From Dipetalonema caudispina (taxonomy: Eukaryota; Nematoda; Chromadorea; Rhabditida; Onchocercidae), in the NCBI GenBank assembly GCA_013365325.1, contig JABVXV010000343.1:1-64000 (forward strand): a stretch of DNA of 64,000 bases, written 5' to 3'. Below, piece after piece: positions 51,717 to 64,000 of this stretch; position 1 is the first letter of the stretch, and every line of letters starts with the position of its first letter. The notes beneath the pieces are model-generated. The model did not search any database, was not told the origin of the DNA, and worked only from the letters and a program-made list of their open reading frames with translations. Both the position numbers and the translations under genes were made by a program.

Positions 51717-53650
51717 AAAATTTTTGCATTCAAACTTATCAGTCTGATAGGTAGTGGAGTATATTGAACATCCTATGCGTACAAATCTTTCATTACTATT
51801 TTGATATTCTGATTTGCTTTTCCTGAGCTTCTACGAATTCTAGAAGCGAAGAATTGCTACTGAAATTGTTGTTTTTATTTTATCATAAGCCATTGGAAAA
51901 GGAATTTTTAGCTTTAAAATTATTCCTCATTTCCAACTTTTTTAAAGTTAATATGATTTCATTTCATTTCGAAATAGCTACCAACTATATTGACCATTTC
52001 ATCGTCACATGTTATTATTAAATACAGTAGAACAGTATGCCAATGCTGTTGGAATTAAAGAAATTGAGTTCAGAATGTTTATGAGAAGTTGGCAAAAGCA
52101 GAATTTTGCATGGGATAGTATTACTGAGTGGAGTAAAACCAACTACGCATTTTTTCAAATATCGAAAGAAGGAGAGATTGAGAGTTGGCAAGAAATGATG
52201 CTTCAAATATTTAGTTGCTTGTGAAATATTTTAGTTAAAGTTCTAATTTTTTGCATCAGTCATTCATTTATTGAAAAAATTGATGTTAATTTGCGCAAGT
52301 TCTTAAATTTTCTTTTAGTGCAAGTTGCAAGTCGCAAGACACTGAAATGCGACCCAAACATACCTATCTCATTGATCTCATCCAGCTGTGAACTTCCCTA
52401 TACTCCATTGAAAAATTTGTTGTCTTCAATGTCAGCGCCAGAAATTCCCATTGCCATGTATTTATTTAATATAATATGAAATAAACGTCTTTTGTTACCG
52501 AATCAGCCATCAATGCCAATGCAGATTGTGTCCCATCGACTTTATCGATGTTCGAACTGTTATCGCACTTACAATAATTCCGCCGCCGAAGAGGCGGGGG
52601 AATTATTGTGAGCTAACACAATTATCGAGAACCTTATCATTACTCACACCACACCTTTTTCTTCCTCCTCTTGCTACCGAACTCCTTTCTCCCTAACAAA
52701 CTTAATTCGATTTCAATAGAAATCTCTTATTCCCCAAGACATAGTTATCTAACGGTCAATTACCTCCAACTTCTGCAAAATCTCATGTCCCTGCGTTCTC
52801 TGAGTTTATAAAAAGACTGAAACGATAAATCAACTTGTTCCACAATAGACGAAATCATAACAGAGCTAGGTCAGAATCGGGTAAGCATATGTGAAAAAAA
52901 AACACTGCCAATGAATGTTTTATTTACAATATCGTTTATACGTTATGTTTTTATGCAAGAAAAAAGTTCAACTTCGCTCCCTTTCGTACCTATTCACCTA
53001 CGACCTAAAACTTCTATCAATTCGAGAAAAGAAATGTAGCGACTGTAGTTTATCCGAGAAAATTTGATCCTTAAAAGATCCTTCCTTTAAATCACTCAAG
53101 ATTTCTTTCGTATTCTGCAAACGTTTTAAGCAACAATGCTTTATTTGTACGAAAGACATGAACGAGATTGATAAATAAATAAGCAGTCGTTATAAGCTAT
53201 TAATCCTGCAATAAAGAAAGAAAAAACAGACTGGAAGTAGTTAAACAAACATGTTACTCAAACAAGAACCTGAATAAACTTATTTCTGGTGAACATGAAC
53301 ACGAAAAAATGAATGCATTGAAGAAATACAGACGCAAAAAAAAGCGGAAAAACAAAACCTAAAAGGATACGAAAGACTGCCATTAGCCTGGAAATGCCGA
53401 AAGAAAAATTTTAAAACGGTGCTCTAAATATAATCACAAATTCACTTAAATAAATTGCTCAAGATGTGCAAAATGTTATACCCAGCATTTTTTCGGGATG
53501 TTAAGTAAAAGACTATAAATGGAATGCAAGGAGCGAAATAACAGATGAAGCAAAGTATACAAATGAAGCTTCTGTACAAACAAACCCCCAAGGCAATTAA
53601 CCCGTTCCTGGCAGATCTTTATATTCTGTGAGTAGTATTGTCTTCGTTGC
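51717..53650. other. Interval between the convergent unc-6 and MICAL-like genes
   Basis: Holds the presumed unc-6 3' UTR, with an AATAAA at about 52482, and then the GC-rich hairpin at 52568-52612. A 71-codon frame (52009-52224) has no recognisable features. No further gene is seen. Confidence 0.55.
52568..52612. repeat. 20-bp-stem hairpin downstream of unc-6
   Basis: Arms 52568-52587 and 52593-52612 are reverse complements with two mismatches, separated by GAAGA. The loop-proximal part is unusually GC-rich (CCGCCGCC against GGCGGGGG) in otherwise AT-rich DNA. Confidence 0.9.
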
Positions 53651-56600
53651 TTATTCTGATCCTTTGCCTTGCCTGTATAACTTTTTCCTCAGTTTTTCTA
53701 AACGTGTTTTGATTCGTTTTATCGACTTTATAACATTCATTCGTGTACCTAAAAAGTGAAAAGAAAACTTAAAATCCTTACATCTGCAAATAATCATTAA
53801 GAGTTTCACGATGTGCAAACAATTACGCAGCACATGCAGAAATCATCAATAAATCTATCCAGTCATAACTTTCGAAAACATAACTTGGAAGGTAAATTGA
53901 ACTTAAAGGAGAACTCAAAATACGGAACATGAAGTATGCAACAAACTGACCTTCATTTTTGATCACCAAATCAAATTCCATTAATTTCGACCCAACTAGT
54001 AAACTCTTTTGATCGATTATGTCTACCAAAAGTTCTAAAAGTTCTGCCTCGCGTTCGACTTCGTAAGAATTTTTTTCTGAATTATGGTTTTCAAATATTT
54101 GTCATTTATAACTAATTAAAAGGTAAGTAAGTGTTTAAAAAAATGATATAATCACTGGTGACATGACTTGGCGATTAGGTGCATGAACCATTGGCTAAAG
54201 AAGCGAATGCAAAAGAAGTCTTATAATAATGCCAAGTTCCAGTTCTTGTTTTTCAAAATTTTAGAATCTAACCTCCTTCACTTTCAATCAGATGTCGCAA
54301 TTCTAGCTCTGTTTTCGTAAAAATTTGATCCAAGAATTTCTCCATCCACCTTAAATTTACCAGTGACACAGTTTTCAGTTTGTATCAATGATTTTTAAGG
54401 ATGATTCTTTGAAGCAACAAGCAAAAGAGCATGCTGCGACTATAAGGTTTCCATAAGACTTTTTAAATTAATATAAGAAAATATGGTTTGATATCAATAA
54501 AGGAAAAAAAAATTATTTCAATAGGATTAACTTTTTCATGCAGATGGTCTGATGACGAAGCAAGATGCAGTGCCTTTCAAATATGTTTATCCACTGAGAA
54601 GCGCGATCATCTTTCCCCCATTCTGAACTGTCTGAAATCACGTATTTGTGAGCAAACAATATCCTAAGTATAGAGTGGAAATTTTTAGAAAGGATAAGAA
54701 AGTGCATGTTAAAACATACTTAAAATAAAATTTCACATCTGAAAGCAACTGTATTAAAAGGTGGACATCAACATCTGCTTGTGAGCAAACCAGGACTTAC
54801 TTTCTTTCACAACAACAAGTAGTTCTTTCTCCAAAGCTTTTCCTTCCAGTTCTGTTAAATCTAGTCGTTTATCCAAAATATCCAGAATTTCACCAATACT
54901 ATTCAAAGATAAACTATCGTAGTTCTCCTCGGTGAAGTGGATCTGTCAAGTGATAGTTAGTGACGAACAGAAAATTCATTTCTAATAAGTTGATGAATCA
55001 AAAAACTTACCAAATCTTTCTGTAAGTTCTTTACTGCATCACTAGAACCACTCTTTATCTCACCACCTCTTTCCTTTAAAGAACCTTCATATAACAACAA
55101 ATAAAATCATCAGTGAAACCGAAAGTATTTAAAAATTGTACTGCTATAATAGTAGACCATTTTTCGTTTGAAGATGTTTGACAATCGTAAAATGTTGAAT
55201 TGACAAAATTAAAATTCCGAAAAACCGCTCAGAATATCAATTTAAGAAACTAAAAAATTATATATAAACATTAAAAAATAATTTTGTGCATGATAAAAAC
55301 ATCAGAATTAGGTTCTTCACCACTCTATGATGATTATCAGAAGAATGAAGACTGGAAACTTCTGTGGGTGACGACCACATTACGCGCGGTGGCTTTGGAG
55401 GAGGTGGTGGTGGAGGCCGTGATTTAGGACGATTCCATCTAGAATTTGGAAAAGTATTAAGAATAAGATGAGATAAAAAATGCTCCTGACAGTGACCTCT
55501 TTAAGAAGACATGAAGAGTTATGTTTTCACTGTTGTAATAATTCCCTGAATATTTTTGAACGAACCTATTGAAAGGGGTCACACAACCGAGTTTTACAAC
55601 AGCATCTTCGTTATGTTGACTCACAGAGAATGAATTCAGACTGTTGTCACAATCATCATTGTCACTCGGGTAATTCTTCAAACAGTAGTTGTACTTTACT
55701 AGAAAATGTTGGAAAGTGATGCTGGAAATAAAATAAAAAGTTTTGCTAAGGCTTCCGTATATGAACAAGAATTCGATTATTGAAAGCAACTGAAACCAAT
55801 TCTCTGTAAACAAAGTAGAGGGAAACACACTTACTTCAGCATCGAGACGAAATGGATTCAGGTATCCCGGACAAATAGACACACCGGTTCGCAGTGTAAC
55901 CACCTTGGGTTGAAAATCATCTTTTTTACTTGATGTGAATCTTCGTATTTCTGAAGTACTATCACTTCGAATAGTCAAAGGAGTGGAAACCTGTAGTAAC
56001 TGTTGTAACAAATTTTTACGCCTCGGCCTTGGTGGTGGCACAGGACATATTTCACAGTTGTCGGCAGATTTTGTTGGTAGCTTCGATGTATAATCAGGTA
56101 CACCAATTCGTATGCGTCGAGTAAGGTATGTTTCTCTACCTTGAGACTCAAACGAATTATATTTTACTTCCTTCAGCTTGCCACTGTTTTCATGACTACC
56201 CGATAATGATGTCTCTTGACCTCTTAAAGAAGCGGGTTTTGGTGGTGGGCACGGTTTTTTCAGTATGCGTAGTCCGTTTTCATTAAATTTCCTTGAGAGT
56301 AAAGAATAGGGCAAATGTTTGTAGCACACAAGTGTTCCCATCTGATCACGATACGAAAAACGATGCAGTAATTTACCACATTCTGAGCAAACAAAACATT
56401 TCCGATGATAAATTTTCTGAAATAAAGTGATGAAATCCATAAACAACTAATTATTGCTCTTGGAATGAAAATCAAATAATTATATTCGAATTAGCCCTAG
56501 TCTGCCCTACCAAATCCTATTAATGAAACCAACACAAACTTATAAAAAAATAATTTGAAGGAAAAAAACTGACCTTTTGTGCTACCACGCGTTCTACAAA

Positions 56601-57540
56601 ATATACGTGCTGCAAACATAAAGTACAATTTGGAACTGCAATATCGGATCCTTTGACATCTTTCATTTCAAATTCTACTTCCGGCACAGCCATTTTTTCG
56701 AGGATTTCTGCAACAATTGTTAAATAATTCAAAACTAAAAACTTATGTTGAAAGGAAAATTTCTCGCAACCATAATATCAGCAGTGCACTGCAATGCACT
56801 GCGAAACGAATGTTACACTAATAAAACGGAAGGATAATGAATACTTGCCGGGTTCGACTTGAGTTGAATTTTTAATACAGATTATTGCAGCAAGCAAAGC
56901 CAAATGAATAAATGGTGATGAGGGCCGTAAATCTGCTTCCACAACAACAAAAGGAATTCCTAACACGTCCTCGGATATCTGTTGCATCTGATGAAATGTT
57001 TAAATATGCGCTATTTTCAACTTGAACAACTTGAATTATAGCACGAGTAAAATGATAAAATCAATTTCTCCAATATATCTCACTTTTTCGGCAGGTAAAA
57101 TTTGTCGTCTTGTCATATCCAACTTAATGCTTAAATTAACAGTGACATTTATGATCAGATCCGAAAGCGCGAAACTTACCGAATTGAAAGTAATTTTAAA
57201 TACATGATCATCCATTCCAAAATACTGCCTCCTGCAATACTTCCAACCATTCTTATATCTCCAAAATAAAAATTCTGCAAGAGCTGTAACAGTTAGCAAT
57301 ACACCAGGGTTTCTGCCGATGACGAATGCGAACTTCTGTCTCAATTTGGACATGAACAGTCGCCTTCCTATTATCAGGAATGATATCGAGATAGATTCGT
57401 AACAATATTTACCTTTGATTTAGAGGGTCGACAAGTAATTTCGAAAGCAAATTCATTACGGCTTTCCAATCTCCGTTAATCCATGGTGGCGGTAACAAGC
57501 CTGTCCCTTCAACCCATTCAGTAAGTGATTCCAACGCCAT
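53651..57540 (-). CDS. MICAL-like protein: LIM domain plus C-terminal bMERB (Rab-binding) domain
   Basis: Exons, 5' to 3': 57540-57413, 57367-57303, 57283-57180, 56987-56849, 56707-56574, 56416-55835, about 55693-55566, 55438-55321, 55073-55011, 54942-54801, 54631-54532, 54349-54273, 54058-53951, 53748-53651, giving about 661 aa. A complete LIM domain (about residues 170-225) has the spacing CX2CX17HX2CX2CX2CX17CX2H (CTLC, YHRKC, CSEC, CYKH). Proline-rich stretches follow ([29 protein letters not shown]). The last 170 residues form helices typical of bMERB (DUF3585), for example [26 protein letters not shown] and [22 protein letters not shown]-like proteins recruit Rab8/Rab10-type GTPases and actin regulators. 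The N-terminal 145 residues should be a calponin-homology domain but match only weakly (ISEDVLGIP). The seventh exon's acceptor is uncertain. A GTCGTAG acceptor abuts the start codon, suggesting trans-splicing. Confidence 0.85.
56839..56849 (-). other. GC donor of a GC-AG intron
   Basis: The fourth exon of the MICAL-like gene ends ...CCCG|GCAAGTATTC. The nearby GT (CAA|GTATTC) would shift the next exon into an early stop. The GC donor joins in frame to the exon reading [10 protein letters not shown] and is otherwise a perfect consensus (GCAAGT). Confidence 0.8.
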
Positions 57541-59099
57541 CTACGACGAACACCAACAGCACTAAACACATTAGCATCAAATCCAACTTTGACAAACCAC
57601 TGCATTATTTGACTTAAAAATATGCAGAAATTTTGTGAAAATCAGTTCCCACCTGTGACTTTATCAGACCCTCCAAGCGTCATCGAGATAGACTTGCGAT
57701 TGATATTATGATAGATTCAGTCAGGTGTATAACACAAGCCTTACCATTAAATCACTTTTAAAAACAGCTAAATTTGAAATTTCCGCCACTCAAACTCAAA
57801 TATAGGGTCACCGAAGCAAAACCTCATCCAGTCAACCATGCTAGCCTGAATAGTTTGGTACAAGTTCAGGGGAACTGTACCAAGTTATTAGAATAGGTTT
57901 ACTGAATTCAACGATTTCCCTCAAGACTTATCTTTGCAGTTACTGTACTGAAAAAATAATTTTTATAAACACAAGAAGTTGTTGCTTCCTGAACGGAATA
58001 TTTGAATGATCTCAACCAACATCAGAAATTGCTTCTTCCAAGTCATTTAGCATAGCTTTTACAAAATCTATGAAAATTATGACAACACTCGGTCTAATAG
58101 GTTTCTTTGTAAATCATGCTCTATGACAGGCAATAGTGACCTTTAACTGCCTAGTGTGAACAATGCTGAGAAGTTTTCATTTGTCCAAGCAGACAAACGA
58201 ATAAACCGGATGTGGTTCCACATTTATTCATTCCGGTGGAAAAATGTATGTTACTTCCTGAGAGCAAACAGAAAACTGGAATTTAAGTGCGATAGTACGA
58301 CAACCGAAAAGTTTGTTGGAATTTCTTGATAATAAATTTGATTATCGGTCGATATAGGTACTTTTTTGCTATTAAGAAAAAAAAATACACAAATTCAATA
58401 ATTTCCATGCTTGATTATTTAGTGAGTTGGTGAAAGAGAATGGTTTGATGATATTAATCAGAGGCTTATTGAAATATCGGCTTCCTTATCTATGCCAAGG
58501 AAATGTTTGCTCTCTTTTCTATTTTGAATAAAAAATGCTAGATCAATTTAACTATTGGAACCAAAATTTAGGCTTGGCTTAAGATTTTGCTCTTGCATGG
58601 CTCACAAATTTACTCTCATGGTGATCAGCGAATGTCCAAATATGAAGATAAATTATATTCTAGAGGTCGAACACACTTATAAATTGCTTTTGAAAAAGGT
58701 TTAACGTATCTTCCGATATCAATTACCAATATCGCTTCCTATCACTTCTGATCCTAGAACCGATCAAAGTAGTATAAAAACCTTAAACTGAAATTCTACA
58801 GTAGTTTATGTCTGTCAGCAACTGACTGCGCTAGCTTCATAGGGGAAGAATGAAAATTGGATAAGCATTTTCAGAGCGATCCGTCAAATTGGTATGAAAT
58901 TAAAAGCCAAGCTACCTGCTCTTCCCGATGATTGTTGACATTACCGCCACCGATGTGAGATTGGTGTTTTGCTGGAGTATGTTTCAGGGATAGTGTATTG
59001 AAATTGTGCCGGATTTAAGAACCAGGGATGAGTTGAGGTTGAGGAGAGATATTTCGATGTATTTTTGCTTAAATCGTTATTAATGTTCGTTTTAGAAGA
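57541..59099. promoter_or_regulatory. Shared upstream interval of two divergent genes
   Basis: This 1.56-kb stretch separates the start codons of the MICAL-like gene (minus) and glucosidase I (plus). No coding sequence was recognised in it. It should contain both promoters, but I could not identify specific elements. Confidence 0.5.
59089..59099 (+). other. Probable trans-splice acceptor of glucosidase I
   Basis: GTTTTAG ends at 59095, four bases before the start codon (AAGAATGG), with no matching upstream exon visible. This arrangement is typical of spliced-leader addition in nematodes; SL use is inference. Confidence 0.5.
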
Positions 59100-62000
59100 A
59101 TGGGTAGTCGAAAAGGGATATCGCCGAGGAATTCTCCGCCTCCTCAAGTGACCAAAATAGTAAAGAACAAGGAGTCGACAGACTTTACCATAAGCAAAAT
59201 ATTTGTTATTGTTGCTATTCTTTTTATTGTTCTCGCTGTTGGTGCCCAGTATGTATATGTCAATTATTATTATCGCCCTAATCGGATTTCCACGAAATCT
59301 GAGCTTCCCACTGTTAGCACTAAGCCTGATCCGGTTTGTTCTTCATCAAAATTTCAGATATTTAATTGGTGCAAATCTCTATTCCTGCTTTGAGTCGCTT
59401 AATTAATTTCTTATAGTTAGACAGGTAAAACCGGTTATTTTTTATCACCCGTAGGAAATCACAGATCAGAGAAGTATCACTATATTTTCAAATGTTTTTT
59501 GAATATGTTTACAAATATTTAGCGAATATGGGGCACTTATCGATCCCATTTGTATTTTGGACTACGAGCTCGATACGAAACGTCACCACTTTTTGGAATG
59601 ATGTGGTATCAGCAGCCAGGAATCGAGGGCCAATTCCCACAATTACGGCACTGGTGTGAGCAGGTGATATTTTCATACCAGTGACGTTGTAACCTTACCA
59701 GAACTAAAATTTTGCTTTCTTAGAAATAACTAATTGATTTCAGGGCAATGGGGTAGCCAGATATGCATGGAAATTAGCGGACGGACATTCATTCGGATTA
59801 CAAACAATTCACGATGAACCGCTAGATATTTTCACGGACTGGATAAACGACGGACCCGCGTGGACAGCACGTATAACCACTACGTCAAATGTGGATTCTA
59901 ATTTTGCTCTTTTATTCTATTTTGCTGTACAGGTATCGTTCGATGAATAGCTTATTTAAAAACAATTTGCCTTACTCTTGATAGGAGAAAAAGAAATGAC
60001 AAATAGCTAGCCTATTAGTTTTGAATATGTTTTGCTTTCGGTTTTCGCTTTGAAATTTACACATAAGACTATTTGTTGTAGAGGAAGACTATTCGTGTTG
60101 CGTGGTTGCCGTTTTTGGATGACCTTTTATATGTGTTTCATTTAGGATGATAATACTAAACTGCATGCGTTTTATAAATATGGTGAATTGGATTATTTCA
60201 CGGGAGAGTCGGATGTGCTTGGAAATTTCACCGTTAACATAGATACAACAGTAGATCTTACTTCAAGATCTTTTCTTGCTTTGAAAACAAAGAAACTTCC
60301 GGACGTTAGTACTGTAGAGGTTAACATTCAATTTTTAACTAATATATTTACTTGCCGTGCATAATGTGAAAAATCTTTTTATTGGCTCAAAGAAATAATT
60401 ATGACTTCAATTGCGGTATATATATATATATATATAATGTAGTTATAATCACAAGCATTTCAGGATATAATCTTGTCCTCTACCTTAGTTGATCGCTCTC
60501 TTCAACAACTGCGTCTTCCGAGTGGTTTTGTTCCCGAAGGCAGTGTACCTGTAAGCGAACCTCGCCTTATTGTACTGCAGCTAAATGTTCCATCGAATTC
60601 ATCTACAGAAATCTCATTTTTCGTAGGAGAAAAAAAGCCCATAAGAGGTAGAAAGCCACACATAAATATAACTGTTCGAAACTCTGTTTACCATGGATTG
60701 AGAAAATTTTCTGAGACATTGCATTCTCACATTTTTCTAGTCCAATGTCCTGTAATCAGTTACTCGTATCCCTATTTCGGTTTCCAAAAAACATTTTTTG
60801 TATTTGAAATCGCTCGTGAACAGCTTATATTACAATTTTTTTCTATTTCGAACCGTTCGTTTTCATTTACTAACGATTCTGTGAGGTTATTCATAAAGCA
60901 AACCTAATGTTATCATTGCAGCTTACAGTAGCTTATGTTACCTTCAGGTGATGGCTTTTCAAAGTTGTTAAAACAAAGAACTAAGGAATTCAATGACAGA
61001 TTTGAAGCTGTATACGGTTTATCGGCTAAGGTATAATACTATTATTATAATACAAGGTATATAATACAAATATTTCATATTTAGCTAAAAGTCTTAACTC
61101 TTGACTCAGGTTTTTCTTGTTTTGATATTGGTAAAATTTGGCATAAACGTTTACTTTATAAGCTATAATTATGTTATTTTGTGATTATAACCTCAGATTT
61201 AGGGATATCCGGATTTCTATCAGGAACTTGGAAGAGTTGCATTGTCAAATATGTTAGGCACAATCGGCTATGCACATGGATCAAATCGTGTACAAAGTAG
61301 CTACTCATCAAAGCAATCGCTATATGGTCCTCACTCGTTGTTATCTACCTGTCCATCACGTTCTGTATTTCCTCGTGGATTTTTATGGGATGAAGGATTC
61401 CATCAATTGCTTCTCATGAAATTTGATCCTGATTTGTCTTTGGAGGTACATCTAAAAATGATTTATTACATGCTAATTTTTTGTTTCGCCGAAAGTGGAG
61501 AATATCAGAGATTAGATTTCTTAACCTCTGATTAATTGCTGACTTGGACTAGAGCAGTTATTTCTGTTATTACTAATGGGATTAGCCATGATGAAAGACT
61601 GGTATAGTTACCACAGGAAAAGATGGAAGCTGCAGAACATCTGTATGATACCAATTAATTAAGTGGCATACAGATAATTGCGTCTTGGTTGGATACAATG
61701 AATGTTGACGGTTGGATACCGAGAGAAATGATACTCGGGAAAGAAGCAGAATTGCGTGTACCTGCCGAATTTGTTGTCCAGCGGGATAGCATAGCAAATC
61801 CGCCAATGCTTTTCTATTTAATTGAAAAATATTTGGATCACAATTATGTAAGCAACTTCTATGTAATTTATGGAATATGCTATTCATTTTATTTGAACTG
61901 TCATGAGTTATAATATGGTTTGAATTAAAAAAGTTTCAAGTTTCAAATGAATGAGTAAAGCTAATCTTGGATGTTTTTGAAGCAGGAAGAAGTGCTGAAG

Positions 62001-63915
62001 AAGTTTTATCCTCGATTGAGTCTTTGGCATAAATGGTTGAATTCCACGCAATTGGGGAAAAAGAGTGGCACATATCGATGGCGAGGCAGGAATGCAACAA
62101 CAAATGACGAACTGAACCCACGAACACTGCCAAGTGGTCTCGACGACTACCCGCGTGCAACACATCCTACTGATGATGTATGTTAAAGGAAACTTGGAGA
62201 TTTGTGTTTATGTCCGTTGTCATGATTTGAACTGAAGCTTCCAATTACCTATGCAATCTAAAAATTGGAGTTAGGAATAACAAAGTGTATGTTTACAGGA
62301 ATATCACGTTGACTTGTGTTGTTGGATGGCGCTTTCAGCTCGAGTTCTTTCAAAGCTTGCCAAACTTGCTGGAGACTCGCTGAATGAAAAGAAGTATTTA
62401 GCCGACTATAACTACCTTATGGATTTGAATCGCTTCAATAATCTTCACTGGAGCAAAGCAAAACAGAGGTGCTTCGTGAACCGTGATTTACCGTTTAACT
62501 TGCTTGATAAAAAGCTAGAAAATGATAGTGTAAATAAAATTTTTCTTTGCTGCAAAATTATCGAATTCTTGATTGCTAGCATTTACATTATGCAAATGCA
62601 CTTTATGCACAGAAAAATTCTCTATGAACATTATGCGTTACTTCAACCAAAAAGACATGTATTCTTTCAGACTTAGATCATAAACTACGTTTTAAAGATA
62701 CGACACTTGCAAAGAAGTTCAAAATATCTGTTGATGAAAAATCACTTTACAGGTATTGTGATTACGGACTGCATAGCAATAATGTAAAACTGGAGAAGAA
62801 ATTTGATAGCGAGAAGTTGAAGCGCGATTCGAGCTACAATGTCGCCAATGTGCCAATGAAACGTTCAACAAAATCTTCGCCAAAGCTACAACTAGTTGAA
62901 AATGCCTTTGGATACATTTCACTCTTTCCCGTGCTGCTCAAACTTCTTCCTCATGACTCCGATAAATTACGAATTATCCTCGAGAATGTTAAAGTGGAGG
63001 CTGGTTTAATTCTGATTATTTATAAACTGTGTATTTCTGTGTAGTTCTAAAGTCTAAACTGGTTCTGGTCTATTTTCAATATTTGGTGGAACTTGGTAAC
63101 ACTTGCTCACTCACCCAATTTTATGTTAAAGAGAGCCATGTGTCGAAAAAGGCTGGCGATATCAGCTGTCAAACAATCGTCTTATTTATTATATCCCAGT
63201 CGGACTATTTGTGGTTTGACCGCTTTTTTTACTCTCGAATATGCGGCAGTGTCTTCTAGAATCTAAAATATATTATTTCTTTTTCAAGAATGACTAGCCC
63301 GTACTACTTTTGCATGGTGATGAGATATCTAGCGTGACTTTTGTAATTTTATCGTTTTCTTTAAATTTGTGATTAAAATTCAACATCCAACATGTAGATT
63401 TGTAGGGATTATGGTCTGATTTTGGTTTGCGATCAATTGCGCCATCTTCACCGTACTACAAAGCTCATAACACGGAACATGATCCCCCTTATTGGCGCGG
63501 TAGTGTTTGGATTAACATCAATTATTTGATGCTTGCTGCACTGAAACACTACTCCTCAATCGAGGGACCCAATCGTGAACTGGTACCTGTTTACATTTCC
63601 TTTTTGCTAAAACATTTGATTATTTTCACAGTGGTTTCAGTTGGTATTTTAAGCAGAGGATATAGTAGTCTACATCAAAAACTTTTCTCTGCTGATTAAA
63701 GAAAAAGAAAATAAAGAGTACACGTTTGTTTTGAGGCATTTGGTGTTTATTCGGATCTACGAAACAATTTGGTTACCAACATTGCGCGGGAATTTCGAAG
63801 GACAGGGTTTCTGTGGGAGAATTATAACGATGAAACAGGTCGGGGACAGGGTGCTCATCCATTCACTGGATGGTCTTCACTTGTGCTTTCAATTATGGCT
63901 GAGCAGTACGATTAG
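59100..63915 (+). CDS. mogs-1: Mannosyl-oligosaccharide glucosidase (glucosidase I, GH63)
   Basis: ER type II membrane enzyme that removes the outermost glucose from N-glycan precursors. Exons 59100-59333, 59523-59663, 59744-59932, 60146-60319, 60464-60647, 60948-61030, 61203-61445, 61674-61847, 61986-62177, 62299-62468, 62753-62993, 63406-63582 and 63736-63915 keep frame and give 793 aa, near the usual family length. Residues 1-32 are a basic cytosolic tail, and about 33-55 form the signal anchor ([15 protein letters not shown]). The N-terminal beta domain begins [18 protein letters not shown]. The catalytic alpha/alpha barrel contains [45 protein letters not shown] (family acid Asp), [17 protein letters not shown] and [20 protein letters not shown] (family base Glu region), ending AEQYD. 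The last acceptor (TTTTGAG) is weak but required by homology. The gene starts 1.56 kb from the divergent MICAL-like gene. Confidence 0.96.
60417..60437. repeat. (TA)n tract in a glucosidase I intron
   Basis: Pure TA dinucleotide repeat in intron 4 of the glucosidase I gene, just upstream of exon 5. Confidence 0.95.
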
Positions 63916-64000
63916 CTTTTTCTATAGTGATTGTTTTATGGGAATAGTTCAATGTCGTAAAATCCGGGCAGTGAAATGAGATCGACATTACCTATCTCAT
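63916..64000 (+). other. 3' flank of glucosidase I
   Basis: Only 85 bases after the stop codon are in the window. No AATAAA is seen, so the transcript end lies beyond the edge. Confidence 0.6.

Noticed and set aside
52009..52224. 71-codon plus-strand frame downstream of unc-6
   Set aside because: Lies in the likely 3' UTR region; no splice context or homology that I recognise.
61582..62165. Minus-strand frames of 75-101 codons
   Set aside because: Antisense shadows of glucosidase I exons 8 and 9.

Overview
The window is AT-rich eukaryotic DNA with many short introns whose acceptors resemble the nematode consensus (TTTTCAG). It encodes an UNC-6-type netrin and holds Pao/BEL retrotransposons. 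I infer a clade III (filarial or spirurid) nematode. No bacterial, phage or CRISPR features were seen. All gene models were assembled by eye from open frames, GT-AG sites and reading-phase continuity.

Layout: (1) 1-811, microsatellite and upstream DNA. (2) 811-10673 (+), an eight-exon seven-transmembrane receptor of 458 aa with two introns over 3.4 kb. One of these introns carries coding-like debris on the other strand. (3) 11270-17230, a nest of BEL/Pao elements: an old minus-strand element interrupted by a solo LTR and by a younger, internally deleted element. Both insertions have 5-bp target duplications. (4) 17231-22362, no confident gene, with one relict LTR. (5) 22363-30312 (-), a 31-exon ANKS1/Odin-type adaptor (ankyrin repeats, two SAM domains, PTB), 1,318 aa. 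(6) 30313-41692, 11 kb with no confident gene; a few exon-like segments are seen, including one resembling a BTB/T1 domain. (7) 41693-51716 (+), netrin/unc-6, 11 exons, 606 aa. (8) 53651-57540 (-), a MICAL-like LIM and bMERB protein, 14 exons, with a frame-supported GC-AG intron. (9) 59100-63915 (+), ER glucosidase I (GH63), 13 exons, 793 aa.

The four cellular genes with recognisable homologues are unrelated in pathway: receptor-tyrosine-kinase adaptor, axon-guidance cue, Rab/actin adaptor and N-glycan trimming. The last two are divergently transcribed from a 1.56-kb interval. I found no convincing new multi-gene system. The most distinctive observations are the three-layer retrotransposon nest with a palindrome at the LTR ends shared between families, the 43-bp duplication that copies a splice acceptor, the GC-AG intron, the long hairpin downstream of unc-6, and the possible missed BTB gene.
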